Below are positions 21,060 to 33,365 of a stretch of 64,000 nucleotides of DNA, one piece after another. Position 1 is the stretch's first letter, and every line of letters begins with the position of its first letter. The notes under the pieces were generated by a model. The model was not told where the DNA came from, did no database searches, and was given only the letters and a program-made list of their open reading frames with translations. Made by a program: the position numbers and the translations under genes. This stretch comes from Agapetus fuscipes (lineage: Eukaryota > Arthropoda > Insecta > Trichoptera > Glossosomatidae), in assembly GCA_951799405.1 (NCBI GenBank), contig OX637338.1:8556001-8620000 (forward strand). Direction: 5' to 3'.

Positions 21060-23208
21060 TCTTATAAGAGCACTTTGATTAAAGTTCTTGAAAACAGTTT
21101 TTCTTATTTAAAAAAAAAACTATTGACATTTACAAAAATCGGCTTGTTGTGAGACGCAGTAATGTATATTTTTTTTTTAAAAAAGAAAAAAAAATCCAAA
21201 ATAAAGCACACAAAAAAATGTGAAAATACGTGTTCTTTGAAATAGTTATTTGTGGGGACAATTTTAAAGTTTTATTTATTTTTTAACGTTTTTAAACTTA
21301 GATTAACAATCAATAACCACGCTTGTTTTTTTTTTTACAACTGTCATTTTTTTACTATGGGTATAAAGCGCACTTAAAAAGTACGCCCGATTTATTTTCC
21401 ACTTTTTACAAATCTTTTACCTATTTCCAGCGTATGATCACTATTGTCTTGTTTCTCGTGATATATGTATGACCTAATTATTTTCAATATATTACCATCC
21501 AAAATAACGCATATTCTTAAACCGTTGTAATTTTTTATGAGCGAGATCATAAAACCATCCTCACAAAGAATTACGACGGCCGTAATATGAAGGAAAGGTT
21601 TAACAAAATCCCGGTGATTTGAAAATACGTTTTATAATTTATTGAAGCCCTTTGTGTACTCGTAGCGGCGGGCCTTGCGAAGTCAAGGGATGGCCACGTA
21701 GCGTACAAAACACTACCCCTAGTATTACACATCTCTTTAAAACTTAAAGCCATAGCAGTCAACTGAAAGTACATGAAAATATAAGCAGCGCCTGTATAGT
21801 TTCTTTACATTTGTGGTAAACGGTAATGCTAGGGTTTAAACGTAAAGTTAGTGCTTGGGGTACAGTCCCTGAAAAGTCCACAACGGAAATTGAGCCCGTG
21901 TACTCTAAACGGTTGTAAAATGCCCAAAGGGCTGCATTATGTATATTCCACGACCTCCTTTGAATTATACTAACCAAAATTTATACTCGTCCCCAGATCG
22001 GTATCTTTGTAACCTCCACGGGAAGAGGGACGCTCCAATTGCTCGTTATTAACACCGCCTGAATGCTCCCATAGAGCCCTTGTCAAATAACTATCACATA
22101 TTTATTTCCCTCCCTCATAAAGGCGTCGTATCTTTTATCACAATTTCCCCCCCCTCATCCACTGGACAGATTATGACAATAGATTAACCTTCTGTTTTAT
22201 TATATTGCGATGCATAAAAGTTTAAATACCCATCGTGAAAAAATACTCTCCAATACGACTTTCTAACGTACTTATCCGGTTTCAAAATTTCTTGTGAAGA
22301 GTTAATGCGCCAATAGCAAGAATTTAACCTTTGATTCTCAGTCACAAAGGTAAATTAAAAGTGTAAGTTCTGTATGTGCCGGGACACAAACTTACAAAAT
22401 AGGACTTAAACTTTAAATGTACCTACATAAACCCTGGTAATTCATATCAGCTTTCCGTTTAACAGGGGAACATAAATTATTATTTTAAAATTTAATAAAT
22501 ATAATATCGAGTTTCGTTTTTTTACACAGTCATGATTTTATACACGACAAGAAAACACAATAATTGAAGGGATTGTATTTTACGTTGCGTGGAGTGAAAA
22601 ATGTTTGAGCGAACATGATAACCGTAGAATTTCATCAAATTAAAGTATGGCTGATTAATTTCATCAAATCCGGCTTAAAATCCTCAACGCCGCCCATGCA
22701 AAAACCTCGTACAGACCAGATAAACATACTTCGGCACAACTTGAATAATGTAACATCGTCTTATACGTGCTCATAAAGTTAATACTATAAACAAACCCTG
22801 ATGTCTTCAGTATCTTCAATCATTTTTTTTTTCTTTATGTCCCTTTCCTCTGAACATTGCTGAAAACACACAAAAGCACTAATGGAATTCTGTTGATTAT
22901 ATAAGTACATCTATTATTATCCGCAACATTTGAACTGAAAACTTCTATCATTTATACGAGTATTCGTTTCTTATGTAATAATCATAGCCAAATATCCAAA
23001 GTTTGAAATAAACTTTAGCAATTCAGACTTTTGACTTTGATCGCATCTTTAAAACTTGATTTCTTGGATGTTCTTTCAGCTACATTTTTAGAAAAACTAT
23101 ATTTTTGAAGTTTGATATTATTAAGCATCCATTTTTCACTTTTATAAAAATAAAGAGAAAAAAAGTTTTTATGATTGTAGAGGCATTAACTTTGTAATCG
23201 TTCATCAT
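21060..23208. other. Unique AT-rich DNA, no gene seen
   Basis: Only short frames of arbitrary composition. A somewhat GC-richer part at 21650-22100 shows no splice-bounded open frame. Confidence 0.5.
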
Positions 23209-23513
23209 TAAGGATAAAAAAAAAACATTTTGTTTTCGATTACTTGAGTATATATATTTTATACCACAACCGGTTTTGCAAACATCCATTTGCATCGTCA
23301 GGTGGTTAAATTAATACTAAATGGCTTAGAACGGAATCATCTTAGATCCCCCATACCCTCACACTATGACACCCTCTAAGATGATTCCGTTCTAAGCCAT
23401 TTAGTATTAATTTAACCTCCTGGCGATGCAAACGGATGTTTGTGAAACCGGTTGTGGTATTAAATATATATAATCAAGTAATCCAAAACAAAATTGTTTT
23501 TCTTTTATCCTTA
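23209..23513. mobile_element. Long inverted repeat, 137-139 bp arms, hammerhead-like
   Basis: Arms 23209-23345 and 23375-23513 are about 90% complementary, with a 29 bp loop rich in C and A. The minus strand of the left arm has CTGACGA-T-GCAAA..TTTGC-AAAA-CCGGTTG. The right arm, plus strand, has CTGGCGA-T-GCAAA..TTTGT-GAAA-CCGGTTG. The self-complementary ACCGGT is kept in both. Confidence 0.65.
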
Positions 23514-24198
23514 GAAATAAAGCTATTTATTAATGCTATCAAAATACCATTAATAATGTGATTAATGTCCATTTTTAAATTAGTTTTTTTTTTTTAATAA
23601 CCCTCTCATATTTTATTCTTTTCTAAATCTGTCCCACTTAAATTGAATACAAATAGAAGATAATAATTCTATCTTCCTGAAATGCCATCCGTGTTTTTTT
23701 TTCTATTTTCATCCATTGCGATTTGTTAGACACACAAGTAATATATTGTTTTTATTTGTATCAATCTGAGGGCTTAACTACTCTCGGCAATGTGAAATGG
23801 CGTAATCGGTAACCACAGCGTGGAATAGAAGAAAAATCGTAAATGTATCTGGGTTTACTTTTTATGCCGGGCCAAAAAAATATTGGCACTTATCCATAAT
23901 TTCCCGCCGCCCTACTGGGGGTGCTTTCGCAAGTTGTTATTTCATTTTATGTGTAAAACTAAAGACATAAATCATTAATTTCACAAGTTATCAGATATTT
24001 TCTCGGCGAAGAAAAAAAAACTAGCGCCAACCTGGTAAGTACCTCTTACGTTGGAGTTTAAAATGTTTACGAGCATACTTTTGAAAAATGCGAGTGCATT
24101 TGTGTGGTACTTTGAAAAAACACAAAATATGGACCGTAAATAAAGTACTAATAATTTAGACGTATTATTTAAAAGTTTGGGTTTATTTAAATTAAAAA

Positions 24199-24262
24199 TT
24201 TAAATCAAGATTCATTTAAATCATGATTAATTTAAATCAACATTAATTTAAATCAAGATTAA
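24199..24262. repeat. 16 bp unit repeated four times
   Basis: TTTAAATCAAGATTCA, TTTAAATCATGATTAA, TTTAAATCAACATTAA and TTTAAATCAAGATTAA follow one another without spacers. Confidence 0.75.
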
Positions 24263-24266
24263 TTTT

Positions 24267-24395
24267 AAATTAATAATTCAGAAATAAAAACAACTCTTGA
24301 TAATGGTGTGATTGTGATAGCATCGAAAGCGATCGAAGTTATAATCAACTCGTGAAGAACAACTTTGTACTTTATTTCTACATTATTACCTAATT
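24267..24395. repeat. Inverted-repeat element, relative of the 15.8 kb copy
   Basis: Weak arms (AATTAATAATTCAGAAATAA and its partial complement near 24366-24395) surround TCTTGATAATGGTGTGATTG, GCATCGAAAGCGATCGAAG and AATCAACTCGTGAAGAA. Confidence 0.45.
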
Positions 24396-25758
24396 GCTTA
24401 CGAGGTGCTGAAAATTTCAAAGGACATTTTGAAGCAACATTTTGAATGGACACTTGCACGACGTAAACGGCGAACGGACAAATATATCGACACACCTTAC
24501 AACCCATGGCTTACCACTTACCCATTACAAGATAGACTTATACTTTTGAGCAACAACCTAGGAAAATCCTTTTCGTGGTTGGATGAATCTTTGTGACCTA
24601 CTTGTCTAGGCAGATGACTCCGTTTTTTAGAAAGAACTAAAAAACTGTAGTAGCTTTGAAGTTATGAGAAAAACAGACCTACTGCTGAACTGAACAGAAT
24701 ATGAACACTCTTACTTTTTTGTATTATACAAATTAATTTGAGTAAAAAATTATACTCATTGTACATTGTAAAGTAAAAATAATGCTCCAACTCTTTTATT
24801 CGAGAATATTATTTAATATTAACTGATTGTGATCAAATTCAGTAAAAATATGTACTTACATAAATTATAACGTTAAATTTTTAATTATTTTCCATTAATT
24901 ATTCATGCATGCCCATGAACAGGTTGATAAAATCAACTCAGTTTGTCTTTTGAACATATTTTGAACGTATTCAGGATATTCCTGAGCATAAACACAAATA
25001 TTTTAGTACAACTTCTTGTCATTAAATCCGGCTTGGAGTTACACACGTGTTTGGTTCATACAGGTAAAGCAAAGTTTTATCAATTATTGAGTTCTAAGCT
25101 TGTCTTATGAGCTGTGCAAGTTTATTCATCTTGTGTAGCATGGGTACGATGATGTTCTTGTAAGACTTGTTCAACACAAAATCGCAGCAAAACATGTAGA
25201 TACATACAAGCTGTAGTCAGAGACGGGTTTATCGTAGATGCATAAATGCTATGCATGCTCATCATCAAACATTAACAATATTACTGATTTATTGTTTAAT
25301 ATTTTTGTGTTATGGAGTCTTAAGATTATGTAGTGTGGAAATAAATGCAAAAGAAAGACGGCCGAGCCAAGTCAAATGAATACCTGGCCAAGTGTATGAA
25401 GATGATTACCATCTGAGCTTGCAAGGTTGCTTTATACAGAAATAAACGCAGATCTATTAAAAACTATCAAAAATATTGTCCAATGTAGGCGCATTTTCAG
25501 TAATACTTATAAATTAGAAAAACGAAATGATGACAATTTATAAGAACCTTTCAGTGATTAATGATTACATAAATAATATAATCGAGTTCTGGATATTGAA
25601 ACACAACCACACGTAAGTAGCTAGTTATTAAAAAAGGTTATTTTTTGCCAATTCTTCAACAGTCAGAAAAGAAATGAAACAAAAAACTAAACAAGAAACA
25701 AAAAACTCTTTTTCCTACCCTGAATTTTTACCCTTTTGTTTTTAACCTCAGTAAGCCT
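24396..25758. other. Unique AT-rich DNA, no gene seen
   Basis: No repeats or frames with protein-like content were found apart from the element at its right edge. Confidence 0.45.
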
Positions 25759-25910
25759 CTGAAGGTGGACGGATAAAGTCAGTCCGATAGCGCTTAGGCA
25801 TTGTAAACTCAAAAAATGTGAAAATAAAACTATGTTTTAAAAAAGTTTTTTTGATTGCAACTGCAACTAAAATGAAAATTAATTTTCACTCTGTGAATGC
25901 ACTAACTCTA
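25759..25910 (-). repeat. Decayed hammerhead-like element, 25.8 kb
   Basis: The plus strand 25759-25795 reads CTGAAGG-T-GGAC..GTCC-GATA-GCGCTT, with self-complementary AGCGCT. At the far end, TTTTCACTCTGTGAATGCAC is the reverse complement of a GTGCATTCACAGAGTGAAAA head. No long palindrome remains. Confidence 0.4.
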
Positions 25911-26222
25911 GAAAATTTAAACAAAAAACCTATGATTTTTGTGATCGACGTATCTTTGTATTGCAACGATTGAAAATTTGCCTATTAATCTTTTACCCAC
26001 TTATTAATTTGATGCTTAAAAAAAACATCTCTTTTTTTAATAAAAATTAAACTAAGCTCTGGTTTTGGCTTCAAAAAATCTTTAAGGATAACATTAATAA
26101 TGTTAAAGAAACTAATCAATCTTTGCTATATTCAAACAAAACATTTTTTTTTTCGTCGAGTAGATAATTTTTTTGGTGCCTGTATTCGGAGTTTAATGTA
26201 AGCACGTTCCTGCTTGTAATAA

Positions 26223-26465
26223 GAATCCACGCTAAAGTTCATAACTAATGATTCAAGTTTCGCGGTCGCACTTCTGGCAAACCTTGCCGCGTGCAATATC
26301 TCTGCTAGCGATGCAATGCAGCTTAGCGAGGTACCAAATCGCAATCAGAGCCATTTCACTTCAATGGATATCCTGGGAACATCTGTACCAGGAAGTACTT
26401 ATCGAAAATGGCTACAGATTTGTAAACAAATGTCGACCGTGCGCAAACGTGTTGTAGTTGTGTAA
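26223..26465 (+). pseudogene. Coding-like fragment of unknown identity
   Basis: An 80-codon stretch without stops reads ..DSSFAVALLANLAACNIS, then ASDAMQLSEVPNRNQSHFTS, MDILGTSVPGSTYRKWLQIC and KQMSTVRKRVVVV-stop. It has normal protein composition and GC above the flanks, and no ATG near its beginning. It could be a terminal exon or a relic of a mobile element. I do not recognise it. Confidence 0.35.
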
Positions 26466-26566
26466 TAAATTAATAAATAGTTAATGGATGCTTTATTACG
26501 GTGATTGGAAATTAGTTGTGGATACATACTTACATATATAAAGATGAGAATTTTTGAGAAAATGAT

Positions 26567-26822
26567 CCCTTGACTTATAGGTTGGTATGAGGCTGACCAG
26601 TGACCAGCCATGCTGTACAAAATGGTTCACTTTGCCAATGCCGCCTCTATTGCAAGGAAGGACCGCAAAAGTTGCAAAGTTTATGTTCATTTGAGGTTTG
26701 TTTTTTTAATTGTATGTACACATTGCGGCATTTGTAAGCAATAATTTACACTGCTCTGTTTTTGGGCTTGCAATTAATATAAACTTTAAATATCACAAAG
26801 TCTGTGCAACTTATATAAGATA
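26567..26822 (+). repeat. T repeat, plus strand
   Basis: Starts CCTTGACTTATAGGTTGGTA, carries a small duplication (GACCAGTGACCAGCCATGC), and ends CTGTGCAACTTATATAAGAT with a decayed tail. Confidence 0.75.
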
Positions 26823-27350
26823 AAATTATATTATGGAGATTACAGGCTCCTCGGACAGGGATTTTATGTTTCCGGAGTTTTTATAAAAACGACGATTCGT
26901 CAGCAAAAGAAGTTCTGATGCACAAGTTACAATCTAAAAAGTGTATAAATGAAATACAACTGTTGATTTGCATTTTTTTTTTCATTTTCAACCCTAAAAA
27001 ATAATACTTTCAATATCTATGCACAAATATTAATCAAATATCAACCGTAAAGTGACTGAAAAATCAACTCTCAGCTTGTAAAAAAAGTGTTAAAACCTTA
27101 GTGGAAAAATAATTACTGCGGGCTTTGTGAAAGTTGATTAAAAATTGGGATTAAATCTTCGAGTGCTTAAAATGAAAATCCGATTATAACAGCATACCCC
27201 ATTGGTTATGTGTTAATAATTAGCGGCGGTAAAGTTTTCCCTCTCGCCGGATAAATTAAAAGTGGAGGTGTTTGATTTAGGGGCAATATATTCGGGGTCG
27301 TGAAGTGGCCTGCACCCTTCCCCAACCCTCGCACCCCCCCTCGTGAACAC

Positions 27351-27850
27351 CAAATGTTTCGGCAACTCATAAATACTGTCTAAAAGCTGCTACGCAAGAG
27401 GACATCTTGTAAGCGGTTAGTGGTAATCAGTAAGTAGTAAGCTATGGGTTGTTAGGTGTGTCTAAATTTTGGTCCGTTCGTTGTTTATGTCTTGCAAGTG
27501 TCCATTCAAAATGTCCATTCAAATGTTTAGGCAACTCATAAATACTGGCTAAAAACTGCTACGCAAGAAGACATCTTGTAAGCGGTTAGTGGTTATCGGT
27601 AAGTAGTAAGCTATGGGTTGTTAGGTGTGCCTAAATTTTGGTCCGTTCACTGATTGTGTCGTGTAAATGTCGATTCAAAATGTCCATTCAAATGTTTCGG
27701 CAACTCATAAATACTGGCTAAAAGCTGCTACGCAAGAGGACATCTTGTAAGTGATTAGTGGTAATCGGTAAGTAGTAAGCTATGAGTTGTAAGGTGTGTC
27801 GAAATTATTGTCAATTTGTTGTTTGTATCGTGCCCATTCAAAATGCATTA
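27351..27850. repeat. 169 bp tandem repeat, about three copies
   Basis: CAAATGTTTCGGCAACTCAT recurs at 27351, 27520 (one change) and 27689, an exact spacing of 169 bp. Each unit continues with CTGCTACGCAAGAGGACATC, AGTAAGTAGTAAGCTATG and TTAGGTGTG. The third copy is slightly more diverged at its end. Confidence 0.85.
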
Positions 27851-29245
27851 TTTTTTCACATTATAAATTTTGAATGAATCTTCAGAATATCGATACACAT
27901 ATAAATTTTTTCATACATTTACGTGCTATCCATTGTGTGAACGAGTTGAGAACGATTAACCGCCTCAGTGATACGCTTGCTTAGCTTTCTTACGTAGTGT
28001 TCGCGCGTAGTCAACCTTTTCCGTAGCGGAGCATTTCAACGGCAATATAATTAAATTAATGGAACGGTCTGTCGACTAGAAAACCAATTGTTTTTTTTTC
28101 TTTTTTGTTGTTTTTTTTCGTGCCGTTCGGACATCTGCTTCCTTCCGACCAACACACGTTTGTTAGGTTATGTTGATTTCATTAACATACATTTTGAATG
28201 TTAATGTAATCAGCATGCTTAGCATTTTTATTTATTTCATTTCAATGTTATTTTAATTTTAATATTAATTTACATTTTATGCTAAATGCGTGGTCTATGC
28301 TTTACTAGGTTTCCGTTGGATGCTTTATTAAATTTAATGCATGATGAAAAAAAAGCATGTTCCCAAAGGACAAAAGTTCAAATTACATGGAAGCAAGTTT
28401 GTACAAGTATATTGTTAGGATTTTGTTATTAATTAATTTTAGTTATTAACAAATATTTTAAGAGAGGTTTCAGGATAAATTCATATTTTTGCAAGCTAGA
28501 CATGTAGATTTAATAATTAAATTAAAAACTGTTTTTAATAGAGGGAAACAAAGGTTCTCACATAAAAACCACATTTATAAGTCCAAATGCTCTCAAAATA
28601 AATCAAAAAAATATTTTTTATAATTTCTTCCAATAGCCGGCAATACTCTAATTTAGTGAAGGTCGTAGAACTAAAACATACGTTTTAGGAACTTTATTTT
28701 CAAGGTTTATATAGTTTTGACATATTTTTTATTTTTTTTTATTTAATATAACACATTTTGAGTACATTTTTTTTTATTACATAATAATTAATTACATAAT
28801 AATTCAATAGTTTTATAAGCCGTACCTCACCAAAAAGAGGCAAAGCTCTTGTGTGTGGTGAGGGATTTACAATCAATTTAATCAATAGTAATAAATAATA
28901 ATATTTAAGTTTTTTATACCTATAGTTAAGTTATAAACTAGAAATTTCTTTAAGTTACTTCATATACTTAAGTTATAAACTTAGAATGTGTATTTTTCAA
29001 GTGTGAAGAGATTTGAAATGTAAAGAAATCAAATAAAACCAAACAAAAACTGAATAATAAACAAAAATATAAAACAGGCAATTACAGGTATGTAATTTTA
29101 GGTATGTAATCTACTTTCAAATACGTCATTAAAATTGGCCTTCATGCGTAGAAGGTCACTCATGATTCAATGTAGGAGTACTTTAAGGAAATTGGAGGAC
29201 ATCCTTGCTGTAGAACCTACACCAATGGGCTGAACAAATCATTTT
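27851..29245. other. Unique AT-rich DNA, no gene seen
   Basis: Contains T-rich runs and a short complementary pair CCTCACC...GGTGAGG near 28825-28862. Nothing else stands out. Confidence 0.5.
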
Positions 29246-29285
29246 GACGGGACCGTTGTCTAGTGGCAACGCTTGGGACTTCGCT
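29246..29285 (+). mobile_element. SINE A head fragment joined to a T repeat
   Basis: GGGACCGTTGTCTAGTGGCA and AACGCTTGGGACTTCG are the tRNA-like 5' part only. It changes abruptly into a minus-strand T repeat. Confidence 0.5.
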
Positions 29286-29447
29286 GGTTGCCGCATAAGG
29301 ACCTTCAATATAAAAACCCAATCTCAAATGAACATAAGCCCTGCAAATCTTGCCGACCTTCCCTGAAATAGGAGTGATATTGGCAAAGTGAACCATTTTT
29401 AACAGTATTTGTAGTCAGCCTCATACCAACCCATAAGTCAAGGAATA
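29286..29447 (-). repeat. T repeat, 5' two-thirds, minus strand
   Basis: Runs from CCGCATAAGGACCTTCAATA to CATACCAACCCATAAGTCAA. The tail half is replaced by a SINE A head. Confidence 0.65.
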
Positions 29448-30486
29448 CAATAATACAAATAGGTCGATAGACAAAATTCACAAAAATAATAATATAAAGG
29501 AGCTACATTCTACGTATCATAGGATAAAATGATGTAAGTTTATCCGTGTTGTTTTAAATAATAAATTTACTTTTCCCAAAAGACATGAAGTTCCACTGAC
29601 AGACAGTAAACAACATATTTACTTTCTTGCTAAGAGTTTCGCTCCACCAGCCGCAAGTCAAAGCACATTCTCAAGTGACAACGAATATTTAGTTGAAAAG
29701 TTTTTGTAAACAAAAAAACACGTCGAGAGAACTTGAGGTTTTTAACCACTTACCGAGGTTCTTTTTAAATGAACACTGTTACATTATACTTTCATAAATC
29801 ATTTTCCCTTCGTTACCTTGTGAGAAAATTTTGCGCCTATATTTTTGAAGGTATCTGGTACGTAAGAATTTAATCTAAAATAATATCTTATCAGTGTGTT
29901 AGAGGAGAAATATCCTTTATTTTTATATGAAGTGTTTTATAATAAAAAACGAATTCACATTATGTAGTTAACAAACAAAATCATTTCCTAGACAAAAAAT
30001 ATCCTACACAGGTAAAAAAAATATGGAAGGTCGCAAAAGAGCGCCAGAAAAAGTTAGACCAAATCGTTTCGCGAATCTAAGTCTCGTGAAAGAACAACGA
30101 ATATCATCTACGAGTATGTGTAGCACATCAAAATGATAGTCCTGTATTTTCTGATCAGCATCTTAAAACGTATTCCAAATGGAAGATACAGAGTATCCTC
30201 TTCCATATAAACTGTATTTCGATATTTTATTTTACTAGTTTTTTAAAACAGGGTTGTAAGACATTGCTTTTTACTTCATAAATTAAAAAAATTCACTGGT
30301 GCTTCAACCCATCAATTAATACAGATTTAAAGAAAAATATTTATATTTTTTTTTAACTACATCAACTGGTCTGATTTTTTTTGCGTATACGGTTAAAAAA
30401 AAATTACACACTCGTAAATATAGCCGGAGCTCTTTTCTATGAATCTTCATAACCAAAGTTGGTATCTGGTTCTGTTATATCCAGTA
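29448..30486. other. AT-rich DNA, no gene seen
   Basis: Nothing recognised on either strand. Confidence 0.45.
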
Positions 30487-30606
30487 CCCCAAGTATATAC
30501 TCAACCATATCGTTTAACAAAAAATGGAGACAAATAAAAACACCCCCCAGCAGCGCTGCATTGGTTGTCATACACTTTTTGTTTAACGTTATGGTTGACA
30601 TTGAAG
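30487..30606. repeat. MITE M relative forming a hairpin
   Basis: TACCCCAAGTATATACTCAA and CTCAACCATATCGTTTAACA pair with TTTGTTTAACGTTATGGTTG about 70 bp away. Two overlapping open frames on opposite strands are palindrome artefacts. Confidence 0.45.
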
Positions 30607-31154
30607 TTGAATTGAATACTAGGGCTACAGTACTTGTTACAGGGTCTAGAAGGCTCGGCTCATCCACCCTCTAGCGCTTTTATTCGCTGCCTGCCATTAG
30701 AAGCATCCGTAGCGCGTTTTTGGGCGAAGGACATAAATTCTGCACATAAAAACCCTCGTTAAGTATTAATGCAAACGATACTTTTTGTTACATTTTAATG
30801 TTCCACCGTTTAAGGACAAAAAAAAATTGTTATATTTGTGATATTTGGCTGATTTTGTGGGCCGCCCTCGCCACAAAGTTTGTCCATTAAAAAGTTGCAT
30901 CGGAAAAAAGCTGTCGTGAGTTTTTGCGAAATGTTTTTATACTTTTTCTGTTTTTGTTGTTGTTTTTTTTTCATATATACACACTAAATAATTCAGTAAA
31001 TATACAAAACATTTTCACTGCACTATTGACGACGGTGGCCAAGAAGTAACACCACATCGTTGTTTAGAACCGCGTCAACTAAATGGAAAATCCTTAATGG
31101 TCGTCAACATTAATTGCCGGAGAACAGCACTTAAAAAGATTATATTCGTCGGTG

Positions 31155-31378
31155 TAACGGCGGTGGGAGTCAAATCGTTGTTCTTGACTTAGCGTATTTC
31201 GAACAGAAAACGTTGGTTCGAATCACGTTTTGCCCATTTGACCATTACCTCGACCGTGGTTCAACAGATGCCATTGAATACACACATGTTTCTGTTTTCG
31301 TATGAAGACAACTGGCCAGGTAAAATAGGTTGGTGAATTGCAATACTCTTCACAAATCTATCTAGAATAAATAAATAT
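31155..31378 (+). mobile_element. SINE B, plus strand
   Basis: TTGTTCTTGACTTAGCGTAT, B box GGTTCGAATCACG, TTTGACCATTACCTCGACC, GGTTCAACAGATGCCATT, ACTGGCCAGGTAAAATAGGT and a tail of ATAAA repeats. This is the clearest B box in the family. Confidence 0.7.
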
Positions 31379-31384
31379 ATTGTA

Positions 31385-31500
31385 TGGAATATATGGCATG
31401 TGTAGGTAAGCGAAAAATTATACGTGTGTGTTTGTGAATAAATTATGAATAAATTAATGAATAAAGCTTAAATATAAATTTATCTTTGCAATAAAGATTA
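31385..31500 (+). repeat. T repeat 3' fragment, plus strand
   Basis: GGCATGTGTAGGTAAGCGAA, ACGTGTGTGTTTGTGAATA and a decayed TATCTTTGCAATAAAGATT end, directly behind a SINE B. Confidence 0.45.
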
Positions 31501-31547
31501 TTTTAGAATACTGTGGAAATCGGTGTATTTCGATGACTTTAATGAAT

Positions 31548-31803
31548 CTAATCTAATCTAATCTAAGTTGCAAAGATATGTTACATTGAAGATTCACATT
31601 ACATGCATTCCCACAACCAGACACGTACAAGTTCGCGCTTACACGTGCCTCATGTGAGCCTACAACATAAAAACCTATCTCAAATGGACATACACCCTGC
31701 AACTCTTGCCGTCCTTCCCTGTAACAGGGATGACATTGGCAAAGTGAACCATTTTTACAGCATGGGTGGTCAGCCGCATACCAACCTATAAGTCAAGGAA
31801 CAT
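31548..31803 (-). repeat. T repeat, minus strand, complete
   Basis: Four TAATC units, AAGTTGCAAAGATATGTTAC, then the full unit to CCAACCTATAAGTCAAGGAA. Very close to the T repeat of LINE copy 1 (both share the GCCGCAT..CATGCTGTAAAA variant). Confidence 0.82.
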
Positions 31804-32630
31804 ACACGACAGATTACATTTTTTAAATCAATAAATAATAATATACATGGACATCAAAAACTTAAAACATAAAACAAATTTCATTTTAATAAACCCTAGC
31901 CGCCAACATTACAGATCAACAAATGAATATTGTTTTTATAGACTGATTGATATCAGCTGTTATACCTGAATTTATATGCTTAGTCCATTTTATTCAATTT
32001 GAATAAAAAACATTACAAACTCAAAAATCATTTCGTGAAAACAGGCTCGAGCTTTTTTAATCAGGTTTTACTGGTATTTAAAAAAATGGTGATTAAAAAG
32101 CACTTATAATCATTCTTACTAGAGTAGGTAATAAATTTACCCCAAAATAATAACTCATTTTGTATTCAGTCATCATCCCTTTTTAATGCTTTTACCTTTT
32201 TTTAAATTTATTTCCAAAAAATGGCAGGATGTTTTTGAGGTCAAAATACATTTAAATGTGTCTTAAAATGTATTAAAATTGATGAATATAAAAGAACATT
32301 CAGGAGGATCAAGATAAAAGAATCCTCGGCAAACCTAAAATCAAAAGAATATTAAATAGGAAGGGAAGCATTCAGAAAGGTTCAAGAGAAATGATTAATC
32401 TTTGAGTGATTAAAAAGTCCCGTATTCTGAAAAGTCTGGCTTAAGGAGTAAACCGCTCGTAATCCCTTCATTATTGTATTTTTTATTCATATTTAAACCC
32501 GGAATTGAAAGTCTTATTTAAATTAAGCTTGTTGTTTGTAACAATAAAATAATCAAATATTTTTTTTTTTTTTTTTTTAATCAAAGTTCCGTTACAATTA
32601 GCCAGATATTTTCAGTAATAAATTCTAGTC

Positions 32631-32800
32631 TACGCAACTACGCAACTAAACGCAACTAAGCTACACATATAGTGTAACTTCTTGCCTGCGTTATCCCCGA
32701 AGCGGTCGCATGTGGCGCTTCGGGACCTATTTATTTTTACAGATAAGGGGGCCGGCTTTACGCCAAACACTTCAGTGAAGTGAAGTCTAACAAGAATATT
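32631..32800 (-). mobile_element. SINE C, 3' half, minus strand
   Basis: On the minus strand: ACTTCACTGAAGTG, AAGCCGGCCCCCTTATCTGT, AGGTCCCGAAGCGCCACATG and GTTGCGTAGTTGCGTAG. The head is missing. Confidence 0.65.
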
Positions 32801-33365
32801 TTCAAACCCCAGCTTTCTAGCACGCAGCTTGTAACCAGATATACGTGAATCACACATGTGCTTGTAAAATTTTCATGATTTGGGTATTGTAAGTGTCAAG
32901 GTTGTGTCACATGCGAGAGGTAGGCATTTTGTGGTTGTTTTAGTATTTCATTTATACTCGCTTTTTGCAACACAAACAAAAGACAGACCGGGCATAAAGG
33001 TTTAAACTCCAATCACAGGGGGATAGGATCGTTTGCATAGTACAGATAGAGGTTAAACAATATTTTCATATCGTTATACAAGCGCGTAGCCGTAGCCTAA
33101 AAAATAAACCCGCCGGGACAATATTATACAATATGAAAACGATATTAGAGTAAAAAATATGAAATAACATTTTTCTCTTGAGAATAACATTGTATTTAAA
33201 ATTTTCATACAATGTTTTTGAACGCAACATATATTATTCATTTGGTTTTTATACTTATGTAAATGCCTTCTCACAATGAACAAAAAATGGTCTTCATTTA
33301 TATTAATATTTCTACCCAAGAGATTTCGAGTTCTGCATAAAGATTTGACGCCCACTCTCCATACG

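Noticed and set aside
27301..27345. C-rich stretch taken as a possible exon edge
   Set aside because: No open frame with matching splice sites was found on either strand.
28820..28870. Short CCTCACC...GGTGAGG inverted pair
   Set aside because: The stem is only 7 bp with a loosely paired interior, too weak to call.
30437..30674. Two open frames on opposite strands over the same stretch
   Set aside because: The segment is an inverted repeat of the MITE M type, so the mirrored frames come from the palindrome.
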